NCBI GenBank assembly: GCA_016205045.1
Contig: JACQJM010000025.1
Span: forward strand, 1 to 6,106
Origin: Elusimicrobiota bacterium
GTDB lineage: Bacteria; Elusimicrobiota; Elusimicrobia; JACQJN01
DNA: 6,106 nt
Direction of reading: 5' to 3'
Shown here piece after piece: positions 1-4,903 of the stretch. A program made the position numbers and the translations under genes. Under the pieces are notes generated by a model. That model made no database searches. It saw nothing but the letters and a program-made list of their open reading frames with translations, and was not told the DNA's origin. Each line of letters begins with the position of its first letter. Within the stretch, counting starts at the first letter, position 1.

Positions 1-13
1 GCATCTGCTTGAG

Positions 14-85
14 GCCCCCATAGCTCAATGGACAGAGCACCGACCTTCTAAGTCGGTGATGGAGGTTCGATTCCTCCTGGGGGCA
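14..85 (+). tRNA. tRNA-Arg (anticodon TCT)
   Basis: A complete cloverleaf can be drawn. The acceptor stem is GCCCCCA (14-20) with TGGGGGC (78-84) and discriminator A85. The D stem is GCTC (23-26) with GAGC (35-38). The anticodon stem is CCGAC (40-44) with GTCGG (52-56) around the loop CTTCTAA, which gives anticodon TCT, reading AGA. The T stem is GGAGG (61-65) with CCTCC (73-77) around TTCGATT. The variable loop has 4 nt. No CCA is encoded: the bases after the discriminator are GGT. The tRNA reads toward the operon that starts at 235. Confidence 0.97.
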
Positions 86-95
86 GGTTCGCTTG

Positions 96-114
96 TCCCG
101 AGCTAACCTCGGGA
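96..114 (+). terminator. Hairpin just downstream of tRNA-Arg, possible processing or termination signal
   Basis: TCCCGAG (96-102) and CTCGGGA (108-114) form a perfect 7-bp stem with a 5-nt loop, 10 nt after the tRNA 3' end. No T-run follows, so it is not a classical intrinsic terminator. It may guide 3' processing, or read-through into the next operon may occur. Confidence 0.4.
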
Positions 115-234
115 ATTCCCTGCCCACCTTTGGAGGGCTGCCGGGCGTAAAAGGAATATGAAAACTGGTTTCTTTTGGTCTGATCGCTATGGCAGTTTTC
201 TTTGCCCTAGGAATCCCTCATGTGGGATGAGCAC

Positions 235-978
235 ATGAAAATAAAAACCATTTTCACGCTGTTTCTCGGTATTTTGCTCTTGAATTCACCTTTTTCTCTT
301 CCCCAGGAAGCAACCACTTCTCTCGCACCCCCAATACCTATAACGGTTATCGGTCGATTGAAGCTAGGAGATCCCAACATCATCCACCAAGAGACAAAAA
401 TTAGCGAGTTCAGTTTAGAAGGATCTTGTAACAGCTTTAACAACCTTTATACTTCCAATGAAAAAATCAAAGCTCAACTTTTAAGTTTGCTGGGGAAACA
501 AGTTTTGATTTCAGGCATTCAGAAAGAACTTACTCTAGATGAAGTACGCCGCGGAAACCCAGGTTCTGAATGTCTCAAATACCTTTCAAACATCATGTTC
601 TCTTATATTGAAGTAAAGAAGGTGCAACCTACCACGTTTTATCGGGTCGTTATACCACAAAAAGTGACCTGGAATGGCCCCATCAAAATTCGGCTAGTGT
701 TGAAGAATCCTCTGCCACGCAGCATTAGGAAATTACAAATCAACATCACCTCTAAATTTTATGTCTATTCGGTGTACAAGAAGGAAATTAATTTACCAGC
801 CCGCAAACAAACTACCCTCCCTATTCTGCTAGAACTCAACGATCCTTCCTATGCCAAAACTGACGGAACCTCTCTGCATATTTCCATGGTAGGGTCAGGC
901 AAGAACTTTCAAATCTCCTTCCATGATGAAATAGCCTCCTACAGCCGATTTGGAACCCTGAAGCCACCTAAAAAATGA
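235..978 (+). CDS. Secreted protein of unknown function, first gene of the YkuD operon
   Basis: The 247-residue product begins with a lysine-containing n-region and a hydrophobic stretch (MKIKTIFTLFLGILLL), a typical Sec signal peptide, so it should be exported. I do not recognise the family. After the signal there is a segment rich in predicted beta strands with two cysteines (about residues 65 and 113) that could form a disulfide. A second, beta-rich C-terminal half follows (from about residue 135), with alternating hydrophobic positions that could be an Ig-like fold. An alternative ATG at 220 has an AGGAA (209-213) six bases upstream, but it would add the acidic extension MWDEH before the signal peptide. 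I prefer 235, which has GGGA seven bases upstream. The stop overlaps the next gene's start as ATGA, which implies translational coupling to the L,D-transpeptidase and a shared envelope role. That role is inference only. Confidence 0.82.
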   Translation: MKIKTIFTLFLGILLLNSPFSLPQEATTSLAPPIPITVIGRLKLGDPNIIHQETKISEFSLEGSCNSFNNLYTSNEKIKAQLLSLLGKQVLISGIQKELTLDEVRRGNPGSECLKYLSNIMFSYIEVKKVQPTTFYRVVIPQKVTWNGPIKIRLVLKNPLPRSIRKLQINITSKFYVYSVYKKEINLPARKQTTLPILLELNDPSYAKTDGTSLHISMVGSGKNFQISFHDEIASYSRFGTLKPPKK

Positions 979-1754
979 GCCTCCCAGCAGATAAGAAACG
1001 CGTTCTATTTCGTTTTTATTTATCCTTATTCCTTTTGGGACTTCTTGTGGTCCAATTGTTTCAGATCCATCCCCTCTGGACTGCCATTCGAACTCATCAA
1101 CAAACATGGGAAGACAAAGCCCTGCAGCTCTCCTTCCTAGCCCACAAACTGAAGGATCAGTCCAATTTCAGTCGAGAACATACTGAGCAAATGGCTTTTT
1201 TACAAAATCTGCCCAATCTCCTGCCGGAACAGGCAAAATTCATTAAAACTCACAACATTCTTCAGGAAGAGGTGGAAACTTTGCGAAGCCGCGTGGGAAA
1301 ACGCATGGCCAATCAGCTATACATATTAGTGGATACTAAAGCCAGCAAACTCTACCTCAAGCAAGGATTAAAACTTATCCGGGAGAACATCTGTTCTGTG
1401 GGAAGAGGGGGGATTCTAGTTGATAAACAAACAGGAAGGAAATGGGAATTCAGCACCCCCAAAGGACTCTTTCAAGTCACCTGGAAAACTGAGGACCCTT
1501 TGTGGATCAAGCCCGACTGGGCCTTTGCTGAAACAAAACAACTTATTCCACCCCCTGACGATCCTTCCCGCTTGGTGCAGGGAGAGTTAGGAAAATATCT
1601 GCTCAGCATGGGCAATGGCTATCTGATCCATGGAACTAAAAACGAAGCCTCTCTGGGACAGCCCGTCTCCCATGGTTGCATTCGATTAGGAGCGGAAGAT
1701 CTGGATTTTATCTATCACGCCGCCAACCTGAAAACTCGAGTCTATGTATACTAA
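975..1754 (+). CDS. Membrane-anchored L,D-transpeptidase (YkuD domain)
   Basis: This protein of 259 residues is a YkuD-family L,D-transpeptidase. Enzymes of this family use a catalytic cysteine to make 3-3 peptidoglycan cross-links or to attach proteins to peptidoglycan in the periplasm. A short basic N-terminus is followed by one transmembrane segment (about 11-29), a helical, probably coiled-coil linker (about 38-110), and the YkuD domain (about 115-259). The domain opens with YILVDTKASKLYL. The substrate-strand region TPKGLFQV is present. The catalytic signature is IHG (218-220) and, thirteen residues after His219, S232-H-G-C-I-R237, with Cys235 as the nucleophile. All key residues are present, so it should be active. 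The start codon overlaps the stop of the preceding gene (ATGA), and its own end overlaps the next gene by 11 nt. Membrane tethering by a coiled coil suggests activity at a fixed distance from the inner membrane. Substrate choice cannot be read from the sequence. Confidence 0.95.
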   Translation: MSLPADKKRVLFRFYLSLFLLGLLVVQLFQIHPLWTAIRTHQQTWEDKALQLSFLAHKLKDQSNFSREHTEQMAFLQNLPNLLPEQAKFIKTHNILQEEVETLRSRVGKRMANQLYILVDTKASKLYLKQGLKLIRENICSVGRGGILVDKQTGRKWEFSTPKGLFQVTWKTEDPLWIKPDWAFAETKQLIPPPDDPSRLVQGELGKYLLSMGNGYLIHGTKNEASLGQPVSHGCIRLGAEDLDFIYHAANLKTRVYVY

Positions 1755-2589
1755 CGAAGAAATTCAAACTACTGACTCCCAACAAACACCCAGCGCCAAC
1801 CCTATTAAGACGTACTGGCTGAAGTGGCATGACGCTATTTACCATTTAAGCCAACGGTCGGTTTCTATCCCGGAAGCCCTCCTGTTGGTGGCACTTCTAT
1901 GGGGAGCCTTGTTTTTTGAGTATTCCCAACTTCAAAAGCATCTTCAGGAATTGGAAAAGAACTTAAGCAACACCAATCACATCCTGGAAGAAACCGCCAC
2001 CGCGGTAGAAACGGCAGAAGTCATCAACTCCATGAAAACTAAAGATATTCAGAAAATCAAGTCGGTCTTGGTTAGTCAGACCAAAACTCAAAAGAAGTTT
2101 TATGAAGAGAACCTAATTCTAGCCGATGAGAAGCGCCAATTGGAAAAACAGTGGGATATTCTTATTACTTATTTGATGCTGGATGCTGAAACCGGAAAGC
2201 TCAAGCTCATGAAGGGAGATCAGGCGGCCAAAAACTATAAAGTAGAGCCTGTCCAATGTTGGGGGAACTATATCTTAGAAAACAATAAGCCTATTACGGT
2301 CACCTCCAAAGAAAGATTTGCCCATCCCGAAAGAGGACGGGTGGAGATCCAGGAGGGACAGTTGAATTGGATTCCTCCCCAAGTAGGTCCTGCCTCCCGA
2401 AACTTAGCCTTGGGTGAGCACGTCCTGTTCACCAATACCTCTCTCATCCTCCACGCTCCTGCGAAAGATAAGCAACAACATGAAGCCTACCCCCACTGCT
2501 GCATTCCCATGAGATCAGGTACCGCCAAACAAGTGTATGACGCAGTGTATGTGGGATCGCGCATTTTGGTTCCCAACGATAGCCAGTGA
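1744..2589 (+). CDS. Membrane-anchored coiled-coil protein with a degenerate YkuD (L,D-transpeptidase-like) domain
   Basis: The 281-residue product has a cytoplasmic N-terminus of about 44 residues, one transmembrane segment (about 45-60), a long charged coiled coil (about 61-137) and a C-terminal domain that I read as a diverged paralogue of the YkuD domain encoded just upstream. The domain start LMLDAETGKLKLMKG matches ILVDTKASKLYLKQG of the neighbour. ERGRVEIQEGQLNWIPPQ corresponds to the strand region ending WIKPDW. LHAP followed by PHCCIPM aligns with IHGT followed by SHGCIRL, with exactly 13 residues between the two histidines (His237, His251) in both proteins. The Cys253 position is kept, but Gly of HGC is Cys252, and the Arg after Ile is Pro. 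It may be a pseudoenzyme or partner that regulates or scaffolds the active enzyme, or an enzyme with altered specificity. The start lies 11 nt inside the upstream gene, so coupling is likely. The coiled coil could mediate pairing. Confidence 0.88.
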   Translation: MYTNEEIQTTDSQQTPSANPIKTYWLKWHDAIYHLSQRSVSIPEALLLVALLWGALFFEYSQLQKHLQELEKNLSNTNHILEETATAVETAEVINSMKTKDIQKIKSVLVSQTKTQKKFYEENLILADEKRQLEKQWDILITYLMLDAETGKLKLMKGDQAAKNYKVEPVQCWGNYILENNKPITVTSKERFAHPERGRVEIQEGQLNWIPPQVGPASRNLALGEHVLFTNTSLILHAPAKDKQQHEAYPHCCIPMRSGTAKQVYDAVYVGSRILVPNDSQ

Positions 2590-2593
2590 AACT

Positions 2594-2621
2594 CCGCCCC
2601 CGCAAGGGGGGCGGCATCTTT
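2594..2621 (+). terminator. GC-rich hairpin after the YkuD operon, likely terminator
   Basis: CCGCCCCC (2594-2601) pairs with GGGGGCGG (2607-2614) around a GCAAG loop, five bases after the operon's last stop codon. A short pyrimidine-rich tail (CATCTTTCTCC) follows. The strong stem and position fit a terminator, though the T-run is weak. The stem resembles the one at 2746-2769, so it may also be one end of the composite repeat. Confidence 0.5.
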
Positions 2622-2769
2622 CTCCCTCTCCTTTGAAAGGAGAGGGTGGGGGTGAGGATTCCTTCGTGAAGAGAACCCTCACCTGGTCCGGTGTAACACC
2701 GGACCATCCTCTCCCTGAAAGGGAGAGGAAAAAACAGCGTCTCATCCGCCCCGGTGGACACCGGGGCGG
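2594..2769. repeat. Composite REP-like palindromic element with five or more hairpins
   Basis: Stems in order: CCGCCCCC/GGGGGCGG (2594-2614); CCCTCTCC/GGAGAGGG (2624-2646), with extra TTT/AAA pairing inside; GGTGAGG/CCTCACC (2651-2657 with 2677-2683), enclosing CTTC/GAAG; GGTCCGGTG/CACCGGACC (2685-2705); CCTCTCCC/GGGAGAGG (2708-2728); and CCGCCCCGGTG/CACCGGGGCGG (2746-2769). The two outermost stems share TCCGCCCC...GGGCGGCAT. The CCTCTCC and GGTGAGG blocks resemble the REP/BIME-like extragenic elements common in bacteria. An open frame crosses it on each strand, but these are low-complexity products of the palindromes. It lies between two plus-strand genes. Confidence 0.7.
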
Positions 2770-2790
2770 CATTCGACAGAGGAAAACATT

Positions 2791-2826
2791 AGTAAGTGAC
2801 ATTGGTGGCCACACATGGAAAGGACT
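2791..2826 (-). repeat. Degenerate fragment of the 51-bp repeat, inverted relative to the array
   Basis: The 15-mer GTGACATTGGTGGCC (2796-2810) is the exact reverse complement of the core of units 3 and 4 in the array at 4897-5109. The following bases ACACATGGAAAGGAC resemble the repeat's CTACATGAAA...GGAC with a small gap. It therefore appears to be a solitary, decayed member in the opposite orientation. Confidence 0.55.
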
Positions 2827-2837
2827 GATTCCTTTCC
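2817..2837. repeat. Short perfect hairpin
   Basis: GGAAAGGA (2817-2824) and TCCTTTCC (2830-2837) form an 8-bp stem with a CTGAT loop. It directly precedes the hairpin at 2838-2861, so the two may stack as a paired structure. No T-run follows. Function unknown. Confidence 0.45.
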
Positions 2838-2863
2838 AGCCCCATCCTTTAGGATGGGGCTTT
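2838..2863 (+). terminator. Strong hairpin before the propeller-like gene, possible terminator
   Basis: AGCCCCATCC (2838-2847) and GGATGGGGCT (2852-2861) form a perfect 10-bp stem around TTTA, followed by only TT. It could stop read-through from the upstream operon before the next gene at 2919, or be another dispersed palindrome. Confidence 0.45.
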
Positions 2864-2906
2864 AGGGTGGATCGGGGTAAACCCTGGAAAAATAAATTCT
2901 TTCTGA

Positions 2907-2912
2907 TACAAT
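2907..2912 (+). promoter_or_regulatory. Candidate -10 box of the gene at 2919
   Basis: TACAAT matches five of six bases of the TATAAT consensus. A transcript starting six or seven bases downstream would begin at or next to the ATG at 2919, so the mRNA could be leaderless. That fits the absence of a ribosome binding site there. The -35 region (CTGGAA at 2884-2889) is poor. Confidence 0.35.
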
Positions 2913-2918
2913 AATGTT

Positions 2919-3803
2919 ATGGCCCTACTACTCTCCTTTTTTTTAATCCTGACCCATTCTCCTCAGGTTTCAGCCAAAGACAACGGGGAGGATTCCTTTA
3001 CTCAACAAATAAAAGATATAACGGTTCAAGTATACAGACCAGACACCACCCTTTCCAGTCCGAAACTGCAGGCTTCGAAATCCATCATCCGCGGGGCCAC
3101 CTTAAATCCGGACACCGGCCTTCTTTATCTCTTAAACCAAGAGGGTGTGTTAGAGATTAAAGCATTGGATTCATCCCGTCCCTGGAGAAAGACTCCCAAA
3201 ATGAGGGCCTTTGATTCCTCCAGGGCGCTGGCCTATAACCCGGTCAACCGATCGCTTTACGCGTTAGGATACAATGGGATCCTACAGATCAGATCGGTGG
3301 ACTGGCATGGCAACGTCGTTGCCGCCAGTCCTTCTACACGAGGCAAGAGTCCAAGCTTCAAACTTTCCGAAACTCCCGCGGCGTCCTTCACCTTCAACCC
3401 ACAATTTGGGTTGTTCTACGTGCTAGAACCAGACGGTACCATGGACATCAAACAGCTGGACTGGGATACCGAAAACTTATCTCCCAAAGCCACCCCCCTC
3501 AAAAATCCTCTTCATTTCAAAGCCTTTGATATTCCCATCACCGCCATCGCTTTCAACCAGGATATTGAATTGCTTTATGCCGTAGACTCAGCAGGATTTA
3601 TAGAGCTGAGAAAACTCGATTGTGATGGCAGCGTACTTCCCCAAAACCCTGAGCCCTGGAAAAAACGCGCCTCCTTTAATGTCTTCACACCCCCCATCAC
3701 TGCATTGACCTACGACCGACAACAAAAACTTCTCTACGCGGTGGGACCGGAAGGCAGGGTACAATTCAGAAAGGTGGATGAAAATGGGAATATCCTACCG
3801 TAA
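2919..3803 (+). CDS. Secreted protein with five propeller-like repeats, function unknown
   Basis: The 294-residue product starts with a hydrophobic signal peptide, with probable cleavage after SPQVSA (about residue 19), and has no other membrane segment. The mature part contains five tandem repeats with the pattern hydrophobic-NP-x4-LLY-x-h-x3-G-x-h-x-I-x-x-h-D. The conserved tyrosines are at 70, 114, 167, 220 and 273, so the period is 44 and then 53, 53, 53 residues. Each repeat looks like a four-strand blade, which suggests a five-bladed beta-propeller or a partial larger one used for binding. No catalytic motif is visible. The ATG at 2919 is the first start after an in-frame TGA at 2904 and has no clear ribosome binding site. 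The protein ends soon after the last blade motif, so the propeller may close with N-terminal strands (about 34-56). The gene converges with the minus-strand cassette downstream. I do not recognise the family. Confidence 0.85.
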   Translation: MALLLSFFLILTHSPQVSAKDNGEDSFTQQIKDITVQVYRPDTTLSSPKLQASKSIIRGATLNPDTGLLYLLNQEGVLEIKALDSSRPWRKTPKMRAFDSSRALAYNPVNRSLYALGYNGILQIRSVDWHGNVVAASPSTRGKSPSFKLSETPAASFTFNPQFGLFYVLEPDGTMDIKQLDWDTENLSPKATPLKNPLHFKAFDIPITAIAFNQDIELLYAVDSAGFIELRKLDCDGSVLPQNPEPWKKRASFNVFTPPITALTYDRQQKLLYAVGPEGRVQFRKVDENGNILP

Positions 3804-3847
3804 TTCCGACACAACAAAGTACGCATCATCAGCGCTAGGGATATGAG

Positions 3848-3922
3848 TCAGAAGGAAAGGAGGACCTCACGGATCGTATCCAGAATGCTATCCACGTGCC
3901 CTACGGTTTCATTTAGGGCCAC
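3848..3922 (-). CDS. Possible 24-residue ORF after the nucleotidyltransferase gene, within a repeat copy
   Basis: Five bases after the stop of the nucleotidyltransferase gene, a GTG codon at 3922 is preceded by GAGAGG with a seven-base spacer, a good ribosome binding site. It opens a 24-codon frame ending in TGA at 3848-3850. Its first ten residues, (M/V)ALNETVGHV, are encoded by the left-flank copy of the 51-bp repeat. The rest, DSILDTIREVLLSF, is unique and looks like an amphipathic helix. Compared with array unit 2 in this frame, the base changes are synonymous except Asn for His. It may be a real small gene, the fossil of a longer coding sequence from which the repeats derive, or chance. 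I lean to not proven. Confidence 0.2.
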   Translation of the reverse strand: MALNETVGHVDSILDTIREVLLSF

Positions 3923-3935
3923 AGATCTACCTCTC
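3893..3935. repeat. Solitary diverged copy of the 51-bp repeat, left of the cassette
   Basis: The stretch CCACGTGCCCTACGG through GGGCCACAGATCTACCTCTC aligns with array unit 2 and the start of the next unit, in the same orientation. The hairpin GTG-CCCTA / TAGGG-C-CAC (3896-3922) is kept. A C-G pair replaces the T-G wobble seen in the array copies. Confidence 0.65.
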
Positions 3936-4457
3936 TGATTGAATTAATTCCTCCACGGCATGTCGAAAGGTCGTTGGGTCAACAGCAGGATAACGATATA
4001 GTTGTGGTTCGATCTGCTGATAATAATTCATGAGTTTCTTAGAATCAACTAATCTTCTCCCCAGCATCTCCCGCACATCCTCTAAATCTTGTTGGTGACC
4101 TCTTTCTATTTTGGCAAGGGCTTGTGCATATAGATCATAATGATAAAAAGATATCTTTCCCTCCTTCGCTACAAACAAACTGCGTTCTTCCCATCCGGAA
4201 AGAGGGGGAATGAAGTGATCGGGTGAGGCGAACTCCACATTAATTTGGAGAGTTTCTTTGAGAGACCGCATCGCCTTCAATAGCTCATCATCCTCTACTG
4301 GAAGAATCTTAATATCCACATCAATCGTCATTGTCCGCCAGCCGATCAGTACCGCGGTGGCACCACCCGTAAAATAAACCCGCACATCCCTTTTAGCTGC
4401 AGCACCCAGCTCACTCATGAAGCGGCGAATACGCCCCGAGTCTGTTACTTGACGCAT
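3927..4457 (-). CDS. Nucleotidyltransferase-fold protein (DUF6036/AbiEii-like), probable toxin-type component
   Basis: The 176-residue product carries the hallmarks of the minimal nucleotidyltransferase fold. FTGGATAVLIGW (29-40) holds the Gly-Gly loop, followed by RTMTIDVDI (41-49) with the two metal-binding aspartates Asp46 and Asp48. The segment DLYAQALAKIERGHQQDLEDVREML (108-132, helical) matches the DLxxxKLxxxxxRDLEDV pattern found in DUF6036 and AbiEii/MenT-like proteins. Such proteins are often the nucleotide-transferring toxin half of two-gene modules, but targets differ and none is visible here. The start codon lies 13 nt inside the upstream small gene, so the pair is translationally coupled. 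It converges with the propeller-like gene across a 123-bp gap. It could instead be a housekeeping-type transferase of unknown substrate. I am confident of the fold, less of the toxin role. Confidence 0.87.
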   Translation of the reverse strand: MRQVTDSGRIRRFMSELGAAAKRDVRVYFTGGATAVLIGWRTMTIDVDIKILPVEDDELLKAMRSLKETLQINVEFASPDHFIPPLSGWEERSLFVAKEGKISFYHYDLYAQALAKIERGHQQDLEDVREMLGRRLVDSKKLMNYYQQIEPQLYRYPAVDPTTFRHAVEELIQSER

Positions 4458-4735
4458 TCGGAAGCCCGTTCAAAACTTACCAACCTGCGAATGAGAGAAT
4501 TATACCGGGAATGAGCCCCGTCAGAATTTTCGTGGCTTAACCGATCATAGAGCCGAATTTCTGGCGTAAGGAAGGGATGAGGAACTTCGATACCGACTCT
4601 GCGAAGCCTCGGCGCACCAATGGAAACAAGTAATGAGGGTATTGTCTCTAGATTCTGAGAAATATCTTTCAAACCAGCGGAAATAAGATCACTTCCCGGA
4701 ATATCATCCCTGAAAGACTCTTCAATTGGTTCCAT
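4445..4735 (-). CDS. Small conserved-looking protein, first gene of the nucleotidyltransferase cassette
   Basis: The 96-residue product has no signal peptide or membrane segment and is mixed helix and loop. It ends in a basic, probably helical region (SRYNSLIRRLVSFERASECVK). I do not recognise a named domain. The pairing with a DUF6036-like transferase suggests an antitoxin or accessory partner, as inference. The frame remains open upstream to 4888, but that extension would run into tRNA-His, so it cannot be the real start. ATG at 4735 is the first ATG after the tRNA. It has no ribosome binding site, but a TATAAT at 4743-4748 places transcription start at about the ATG, so the mRNA may be leaderless. 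The gene overlaps the next by 13 nt (ATGCGTCAAGTAA). Confidence 0.7.
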   Translation of the reverse strand: MEPIEESFRDDIPGSDLISAGLKDISQNLETIPSLLVSIGAPRLRRVGIEVPHPFLTPEIRLYDRLSHENSDGAHSRYNSLIRRLVSFERASECVK

Positions 4736-4742
4736 CAGTTTT

Positions 4743-4748
4743 ATTATA
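4743..4748 (-). promoter_or_regulatory. Candidate -10 box of the cassette
   Basis: On the minus strand this reads TATAAT, a perfect consensus, with its last base eight bases before the ATG at 4735. No good -35 hexamer is found at 16-18 bp; the spacing region is occupied by the palindrome at 4755-4777. This arrangement would suit repression of transcription by a protein bound to the palindrome. Confidence 0.5.
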
Positions 4749-4754
4749 GCAGAG

Positions 4755-4777
4755 AATAAGGTAGCAGCTACCTTATT
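4755..4777. promoter_or_regulatory. Near-perfect 23-bp palindrome upstream of the cassette, candidate operator
   Basis: AATAAGGTAGC (4755-4765) and GCTACCTTATT (4767-4777) are exact inverted repeats around one central base. It lies between tRNA-His and the TATAAT box and covers the expected -35 and spacer region. A single-base centre fits a dimeric DNA-binding protein better than an RNA hairpin. A role as tRNA-His terminator is less likely because no T-run follows in the minus direction. Confidence 0.55.
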
Positions 4778-4830
4778 CCTGAGAGATAAAATTTCATCGG
4801 ACGCACCCTTCTTTCCCTGGAAGAAAATTG

Positions 4831-4903
4831 GGTGGCTGACGGGGATCGAACCCGCGGCCTTCTGGGCCACAGCCAGACGCTCTACCATTGAGCTACAGCC
4901 ACC
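4831..4903 (-). tRNA. tRNA-His (anticodon GTG)
   Basis: On the minus strand the acceptor stem GTGGCTG pairs with CAGCCAC, and an extra 5' G (complement of 4903) faces discriminator C (complement of 4831), the G-1:C73 pair diagnostic of tRNA-His. The D stem is GCTC/GAGC. The anticodon stem TCTGG/CCAGA encloses CTGTGGC, which gives anticodon GTG. The T stem GCGGG/CCCGT encloses TTCGATC. CCA is not encoded (CAA follows). The 5' end directly joins the 51-bp repeat array, whose unit begins with the same GCCACC (plus-strand reading). Confidence 0.96.

Noticed and set aside
207..443. Minus-strand frame of 78 residues opposite the signal peptide region of the first operon gene
   Set aside because: Shadow of the plus-strand gene, which has a clear signal peptide and operon context; no ribosome binding site or recognisable domain.
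2444..2914. Open frames on both strands across the hairpin block (about 99-125 residues)
   Set aside because: They are Pro/Gly/Arg-rich translations of GC-rich palindromes, overlap each other on both strands, and show no domain or start signals.
4736..4888. N-terminal extension of the small cassette gene to an ATG at 4888
   Set aside because: The extension would be translated from inside tRNA-His and across the palindrome and TATAAT box. The ATG at 4735 is more consistent.
3927..4903. Integrative element with attachment sites formed from the tRNA-His 3' end
   Set aside because: No second copy of the tRNA-His 3' sequence was found at the far side of the cassette, and no integrase is in the window. 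Only the 51-bp repeat flanks it.
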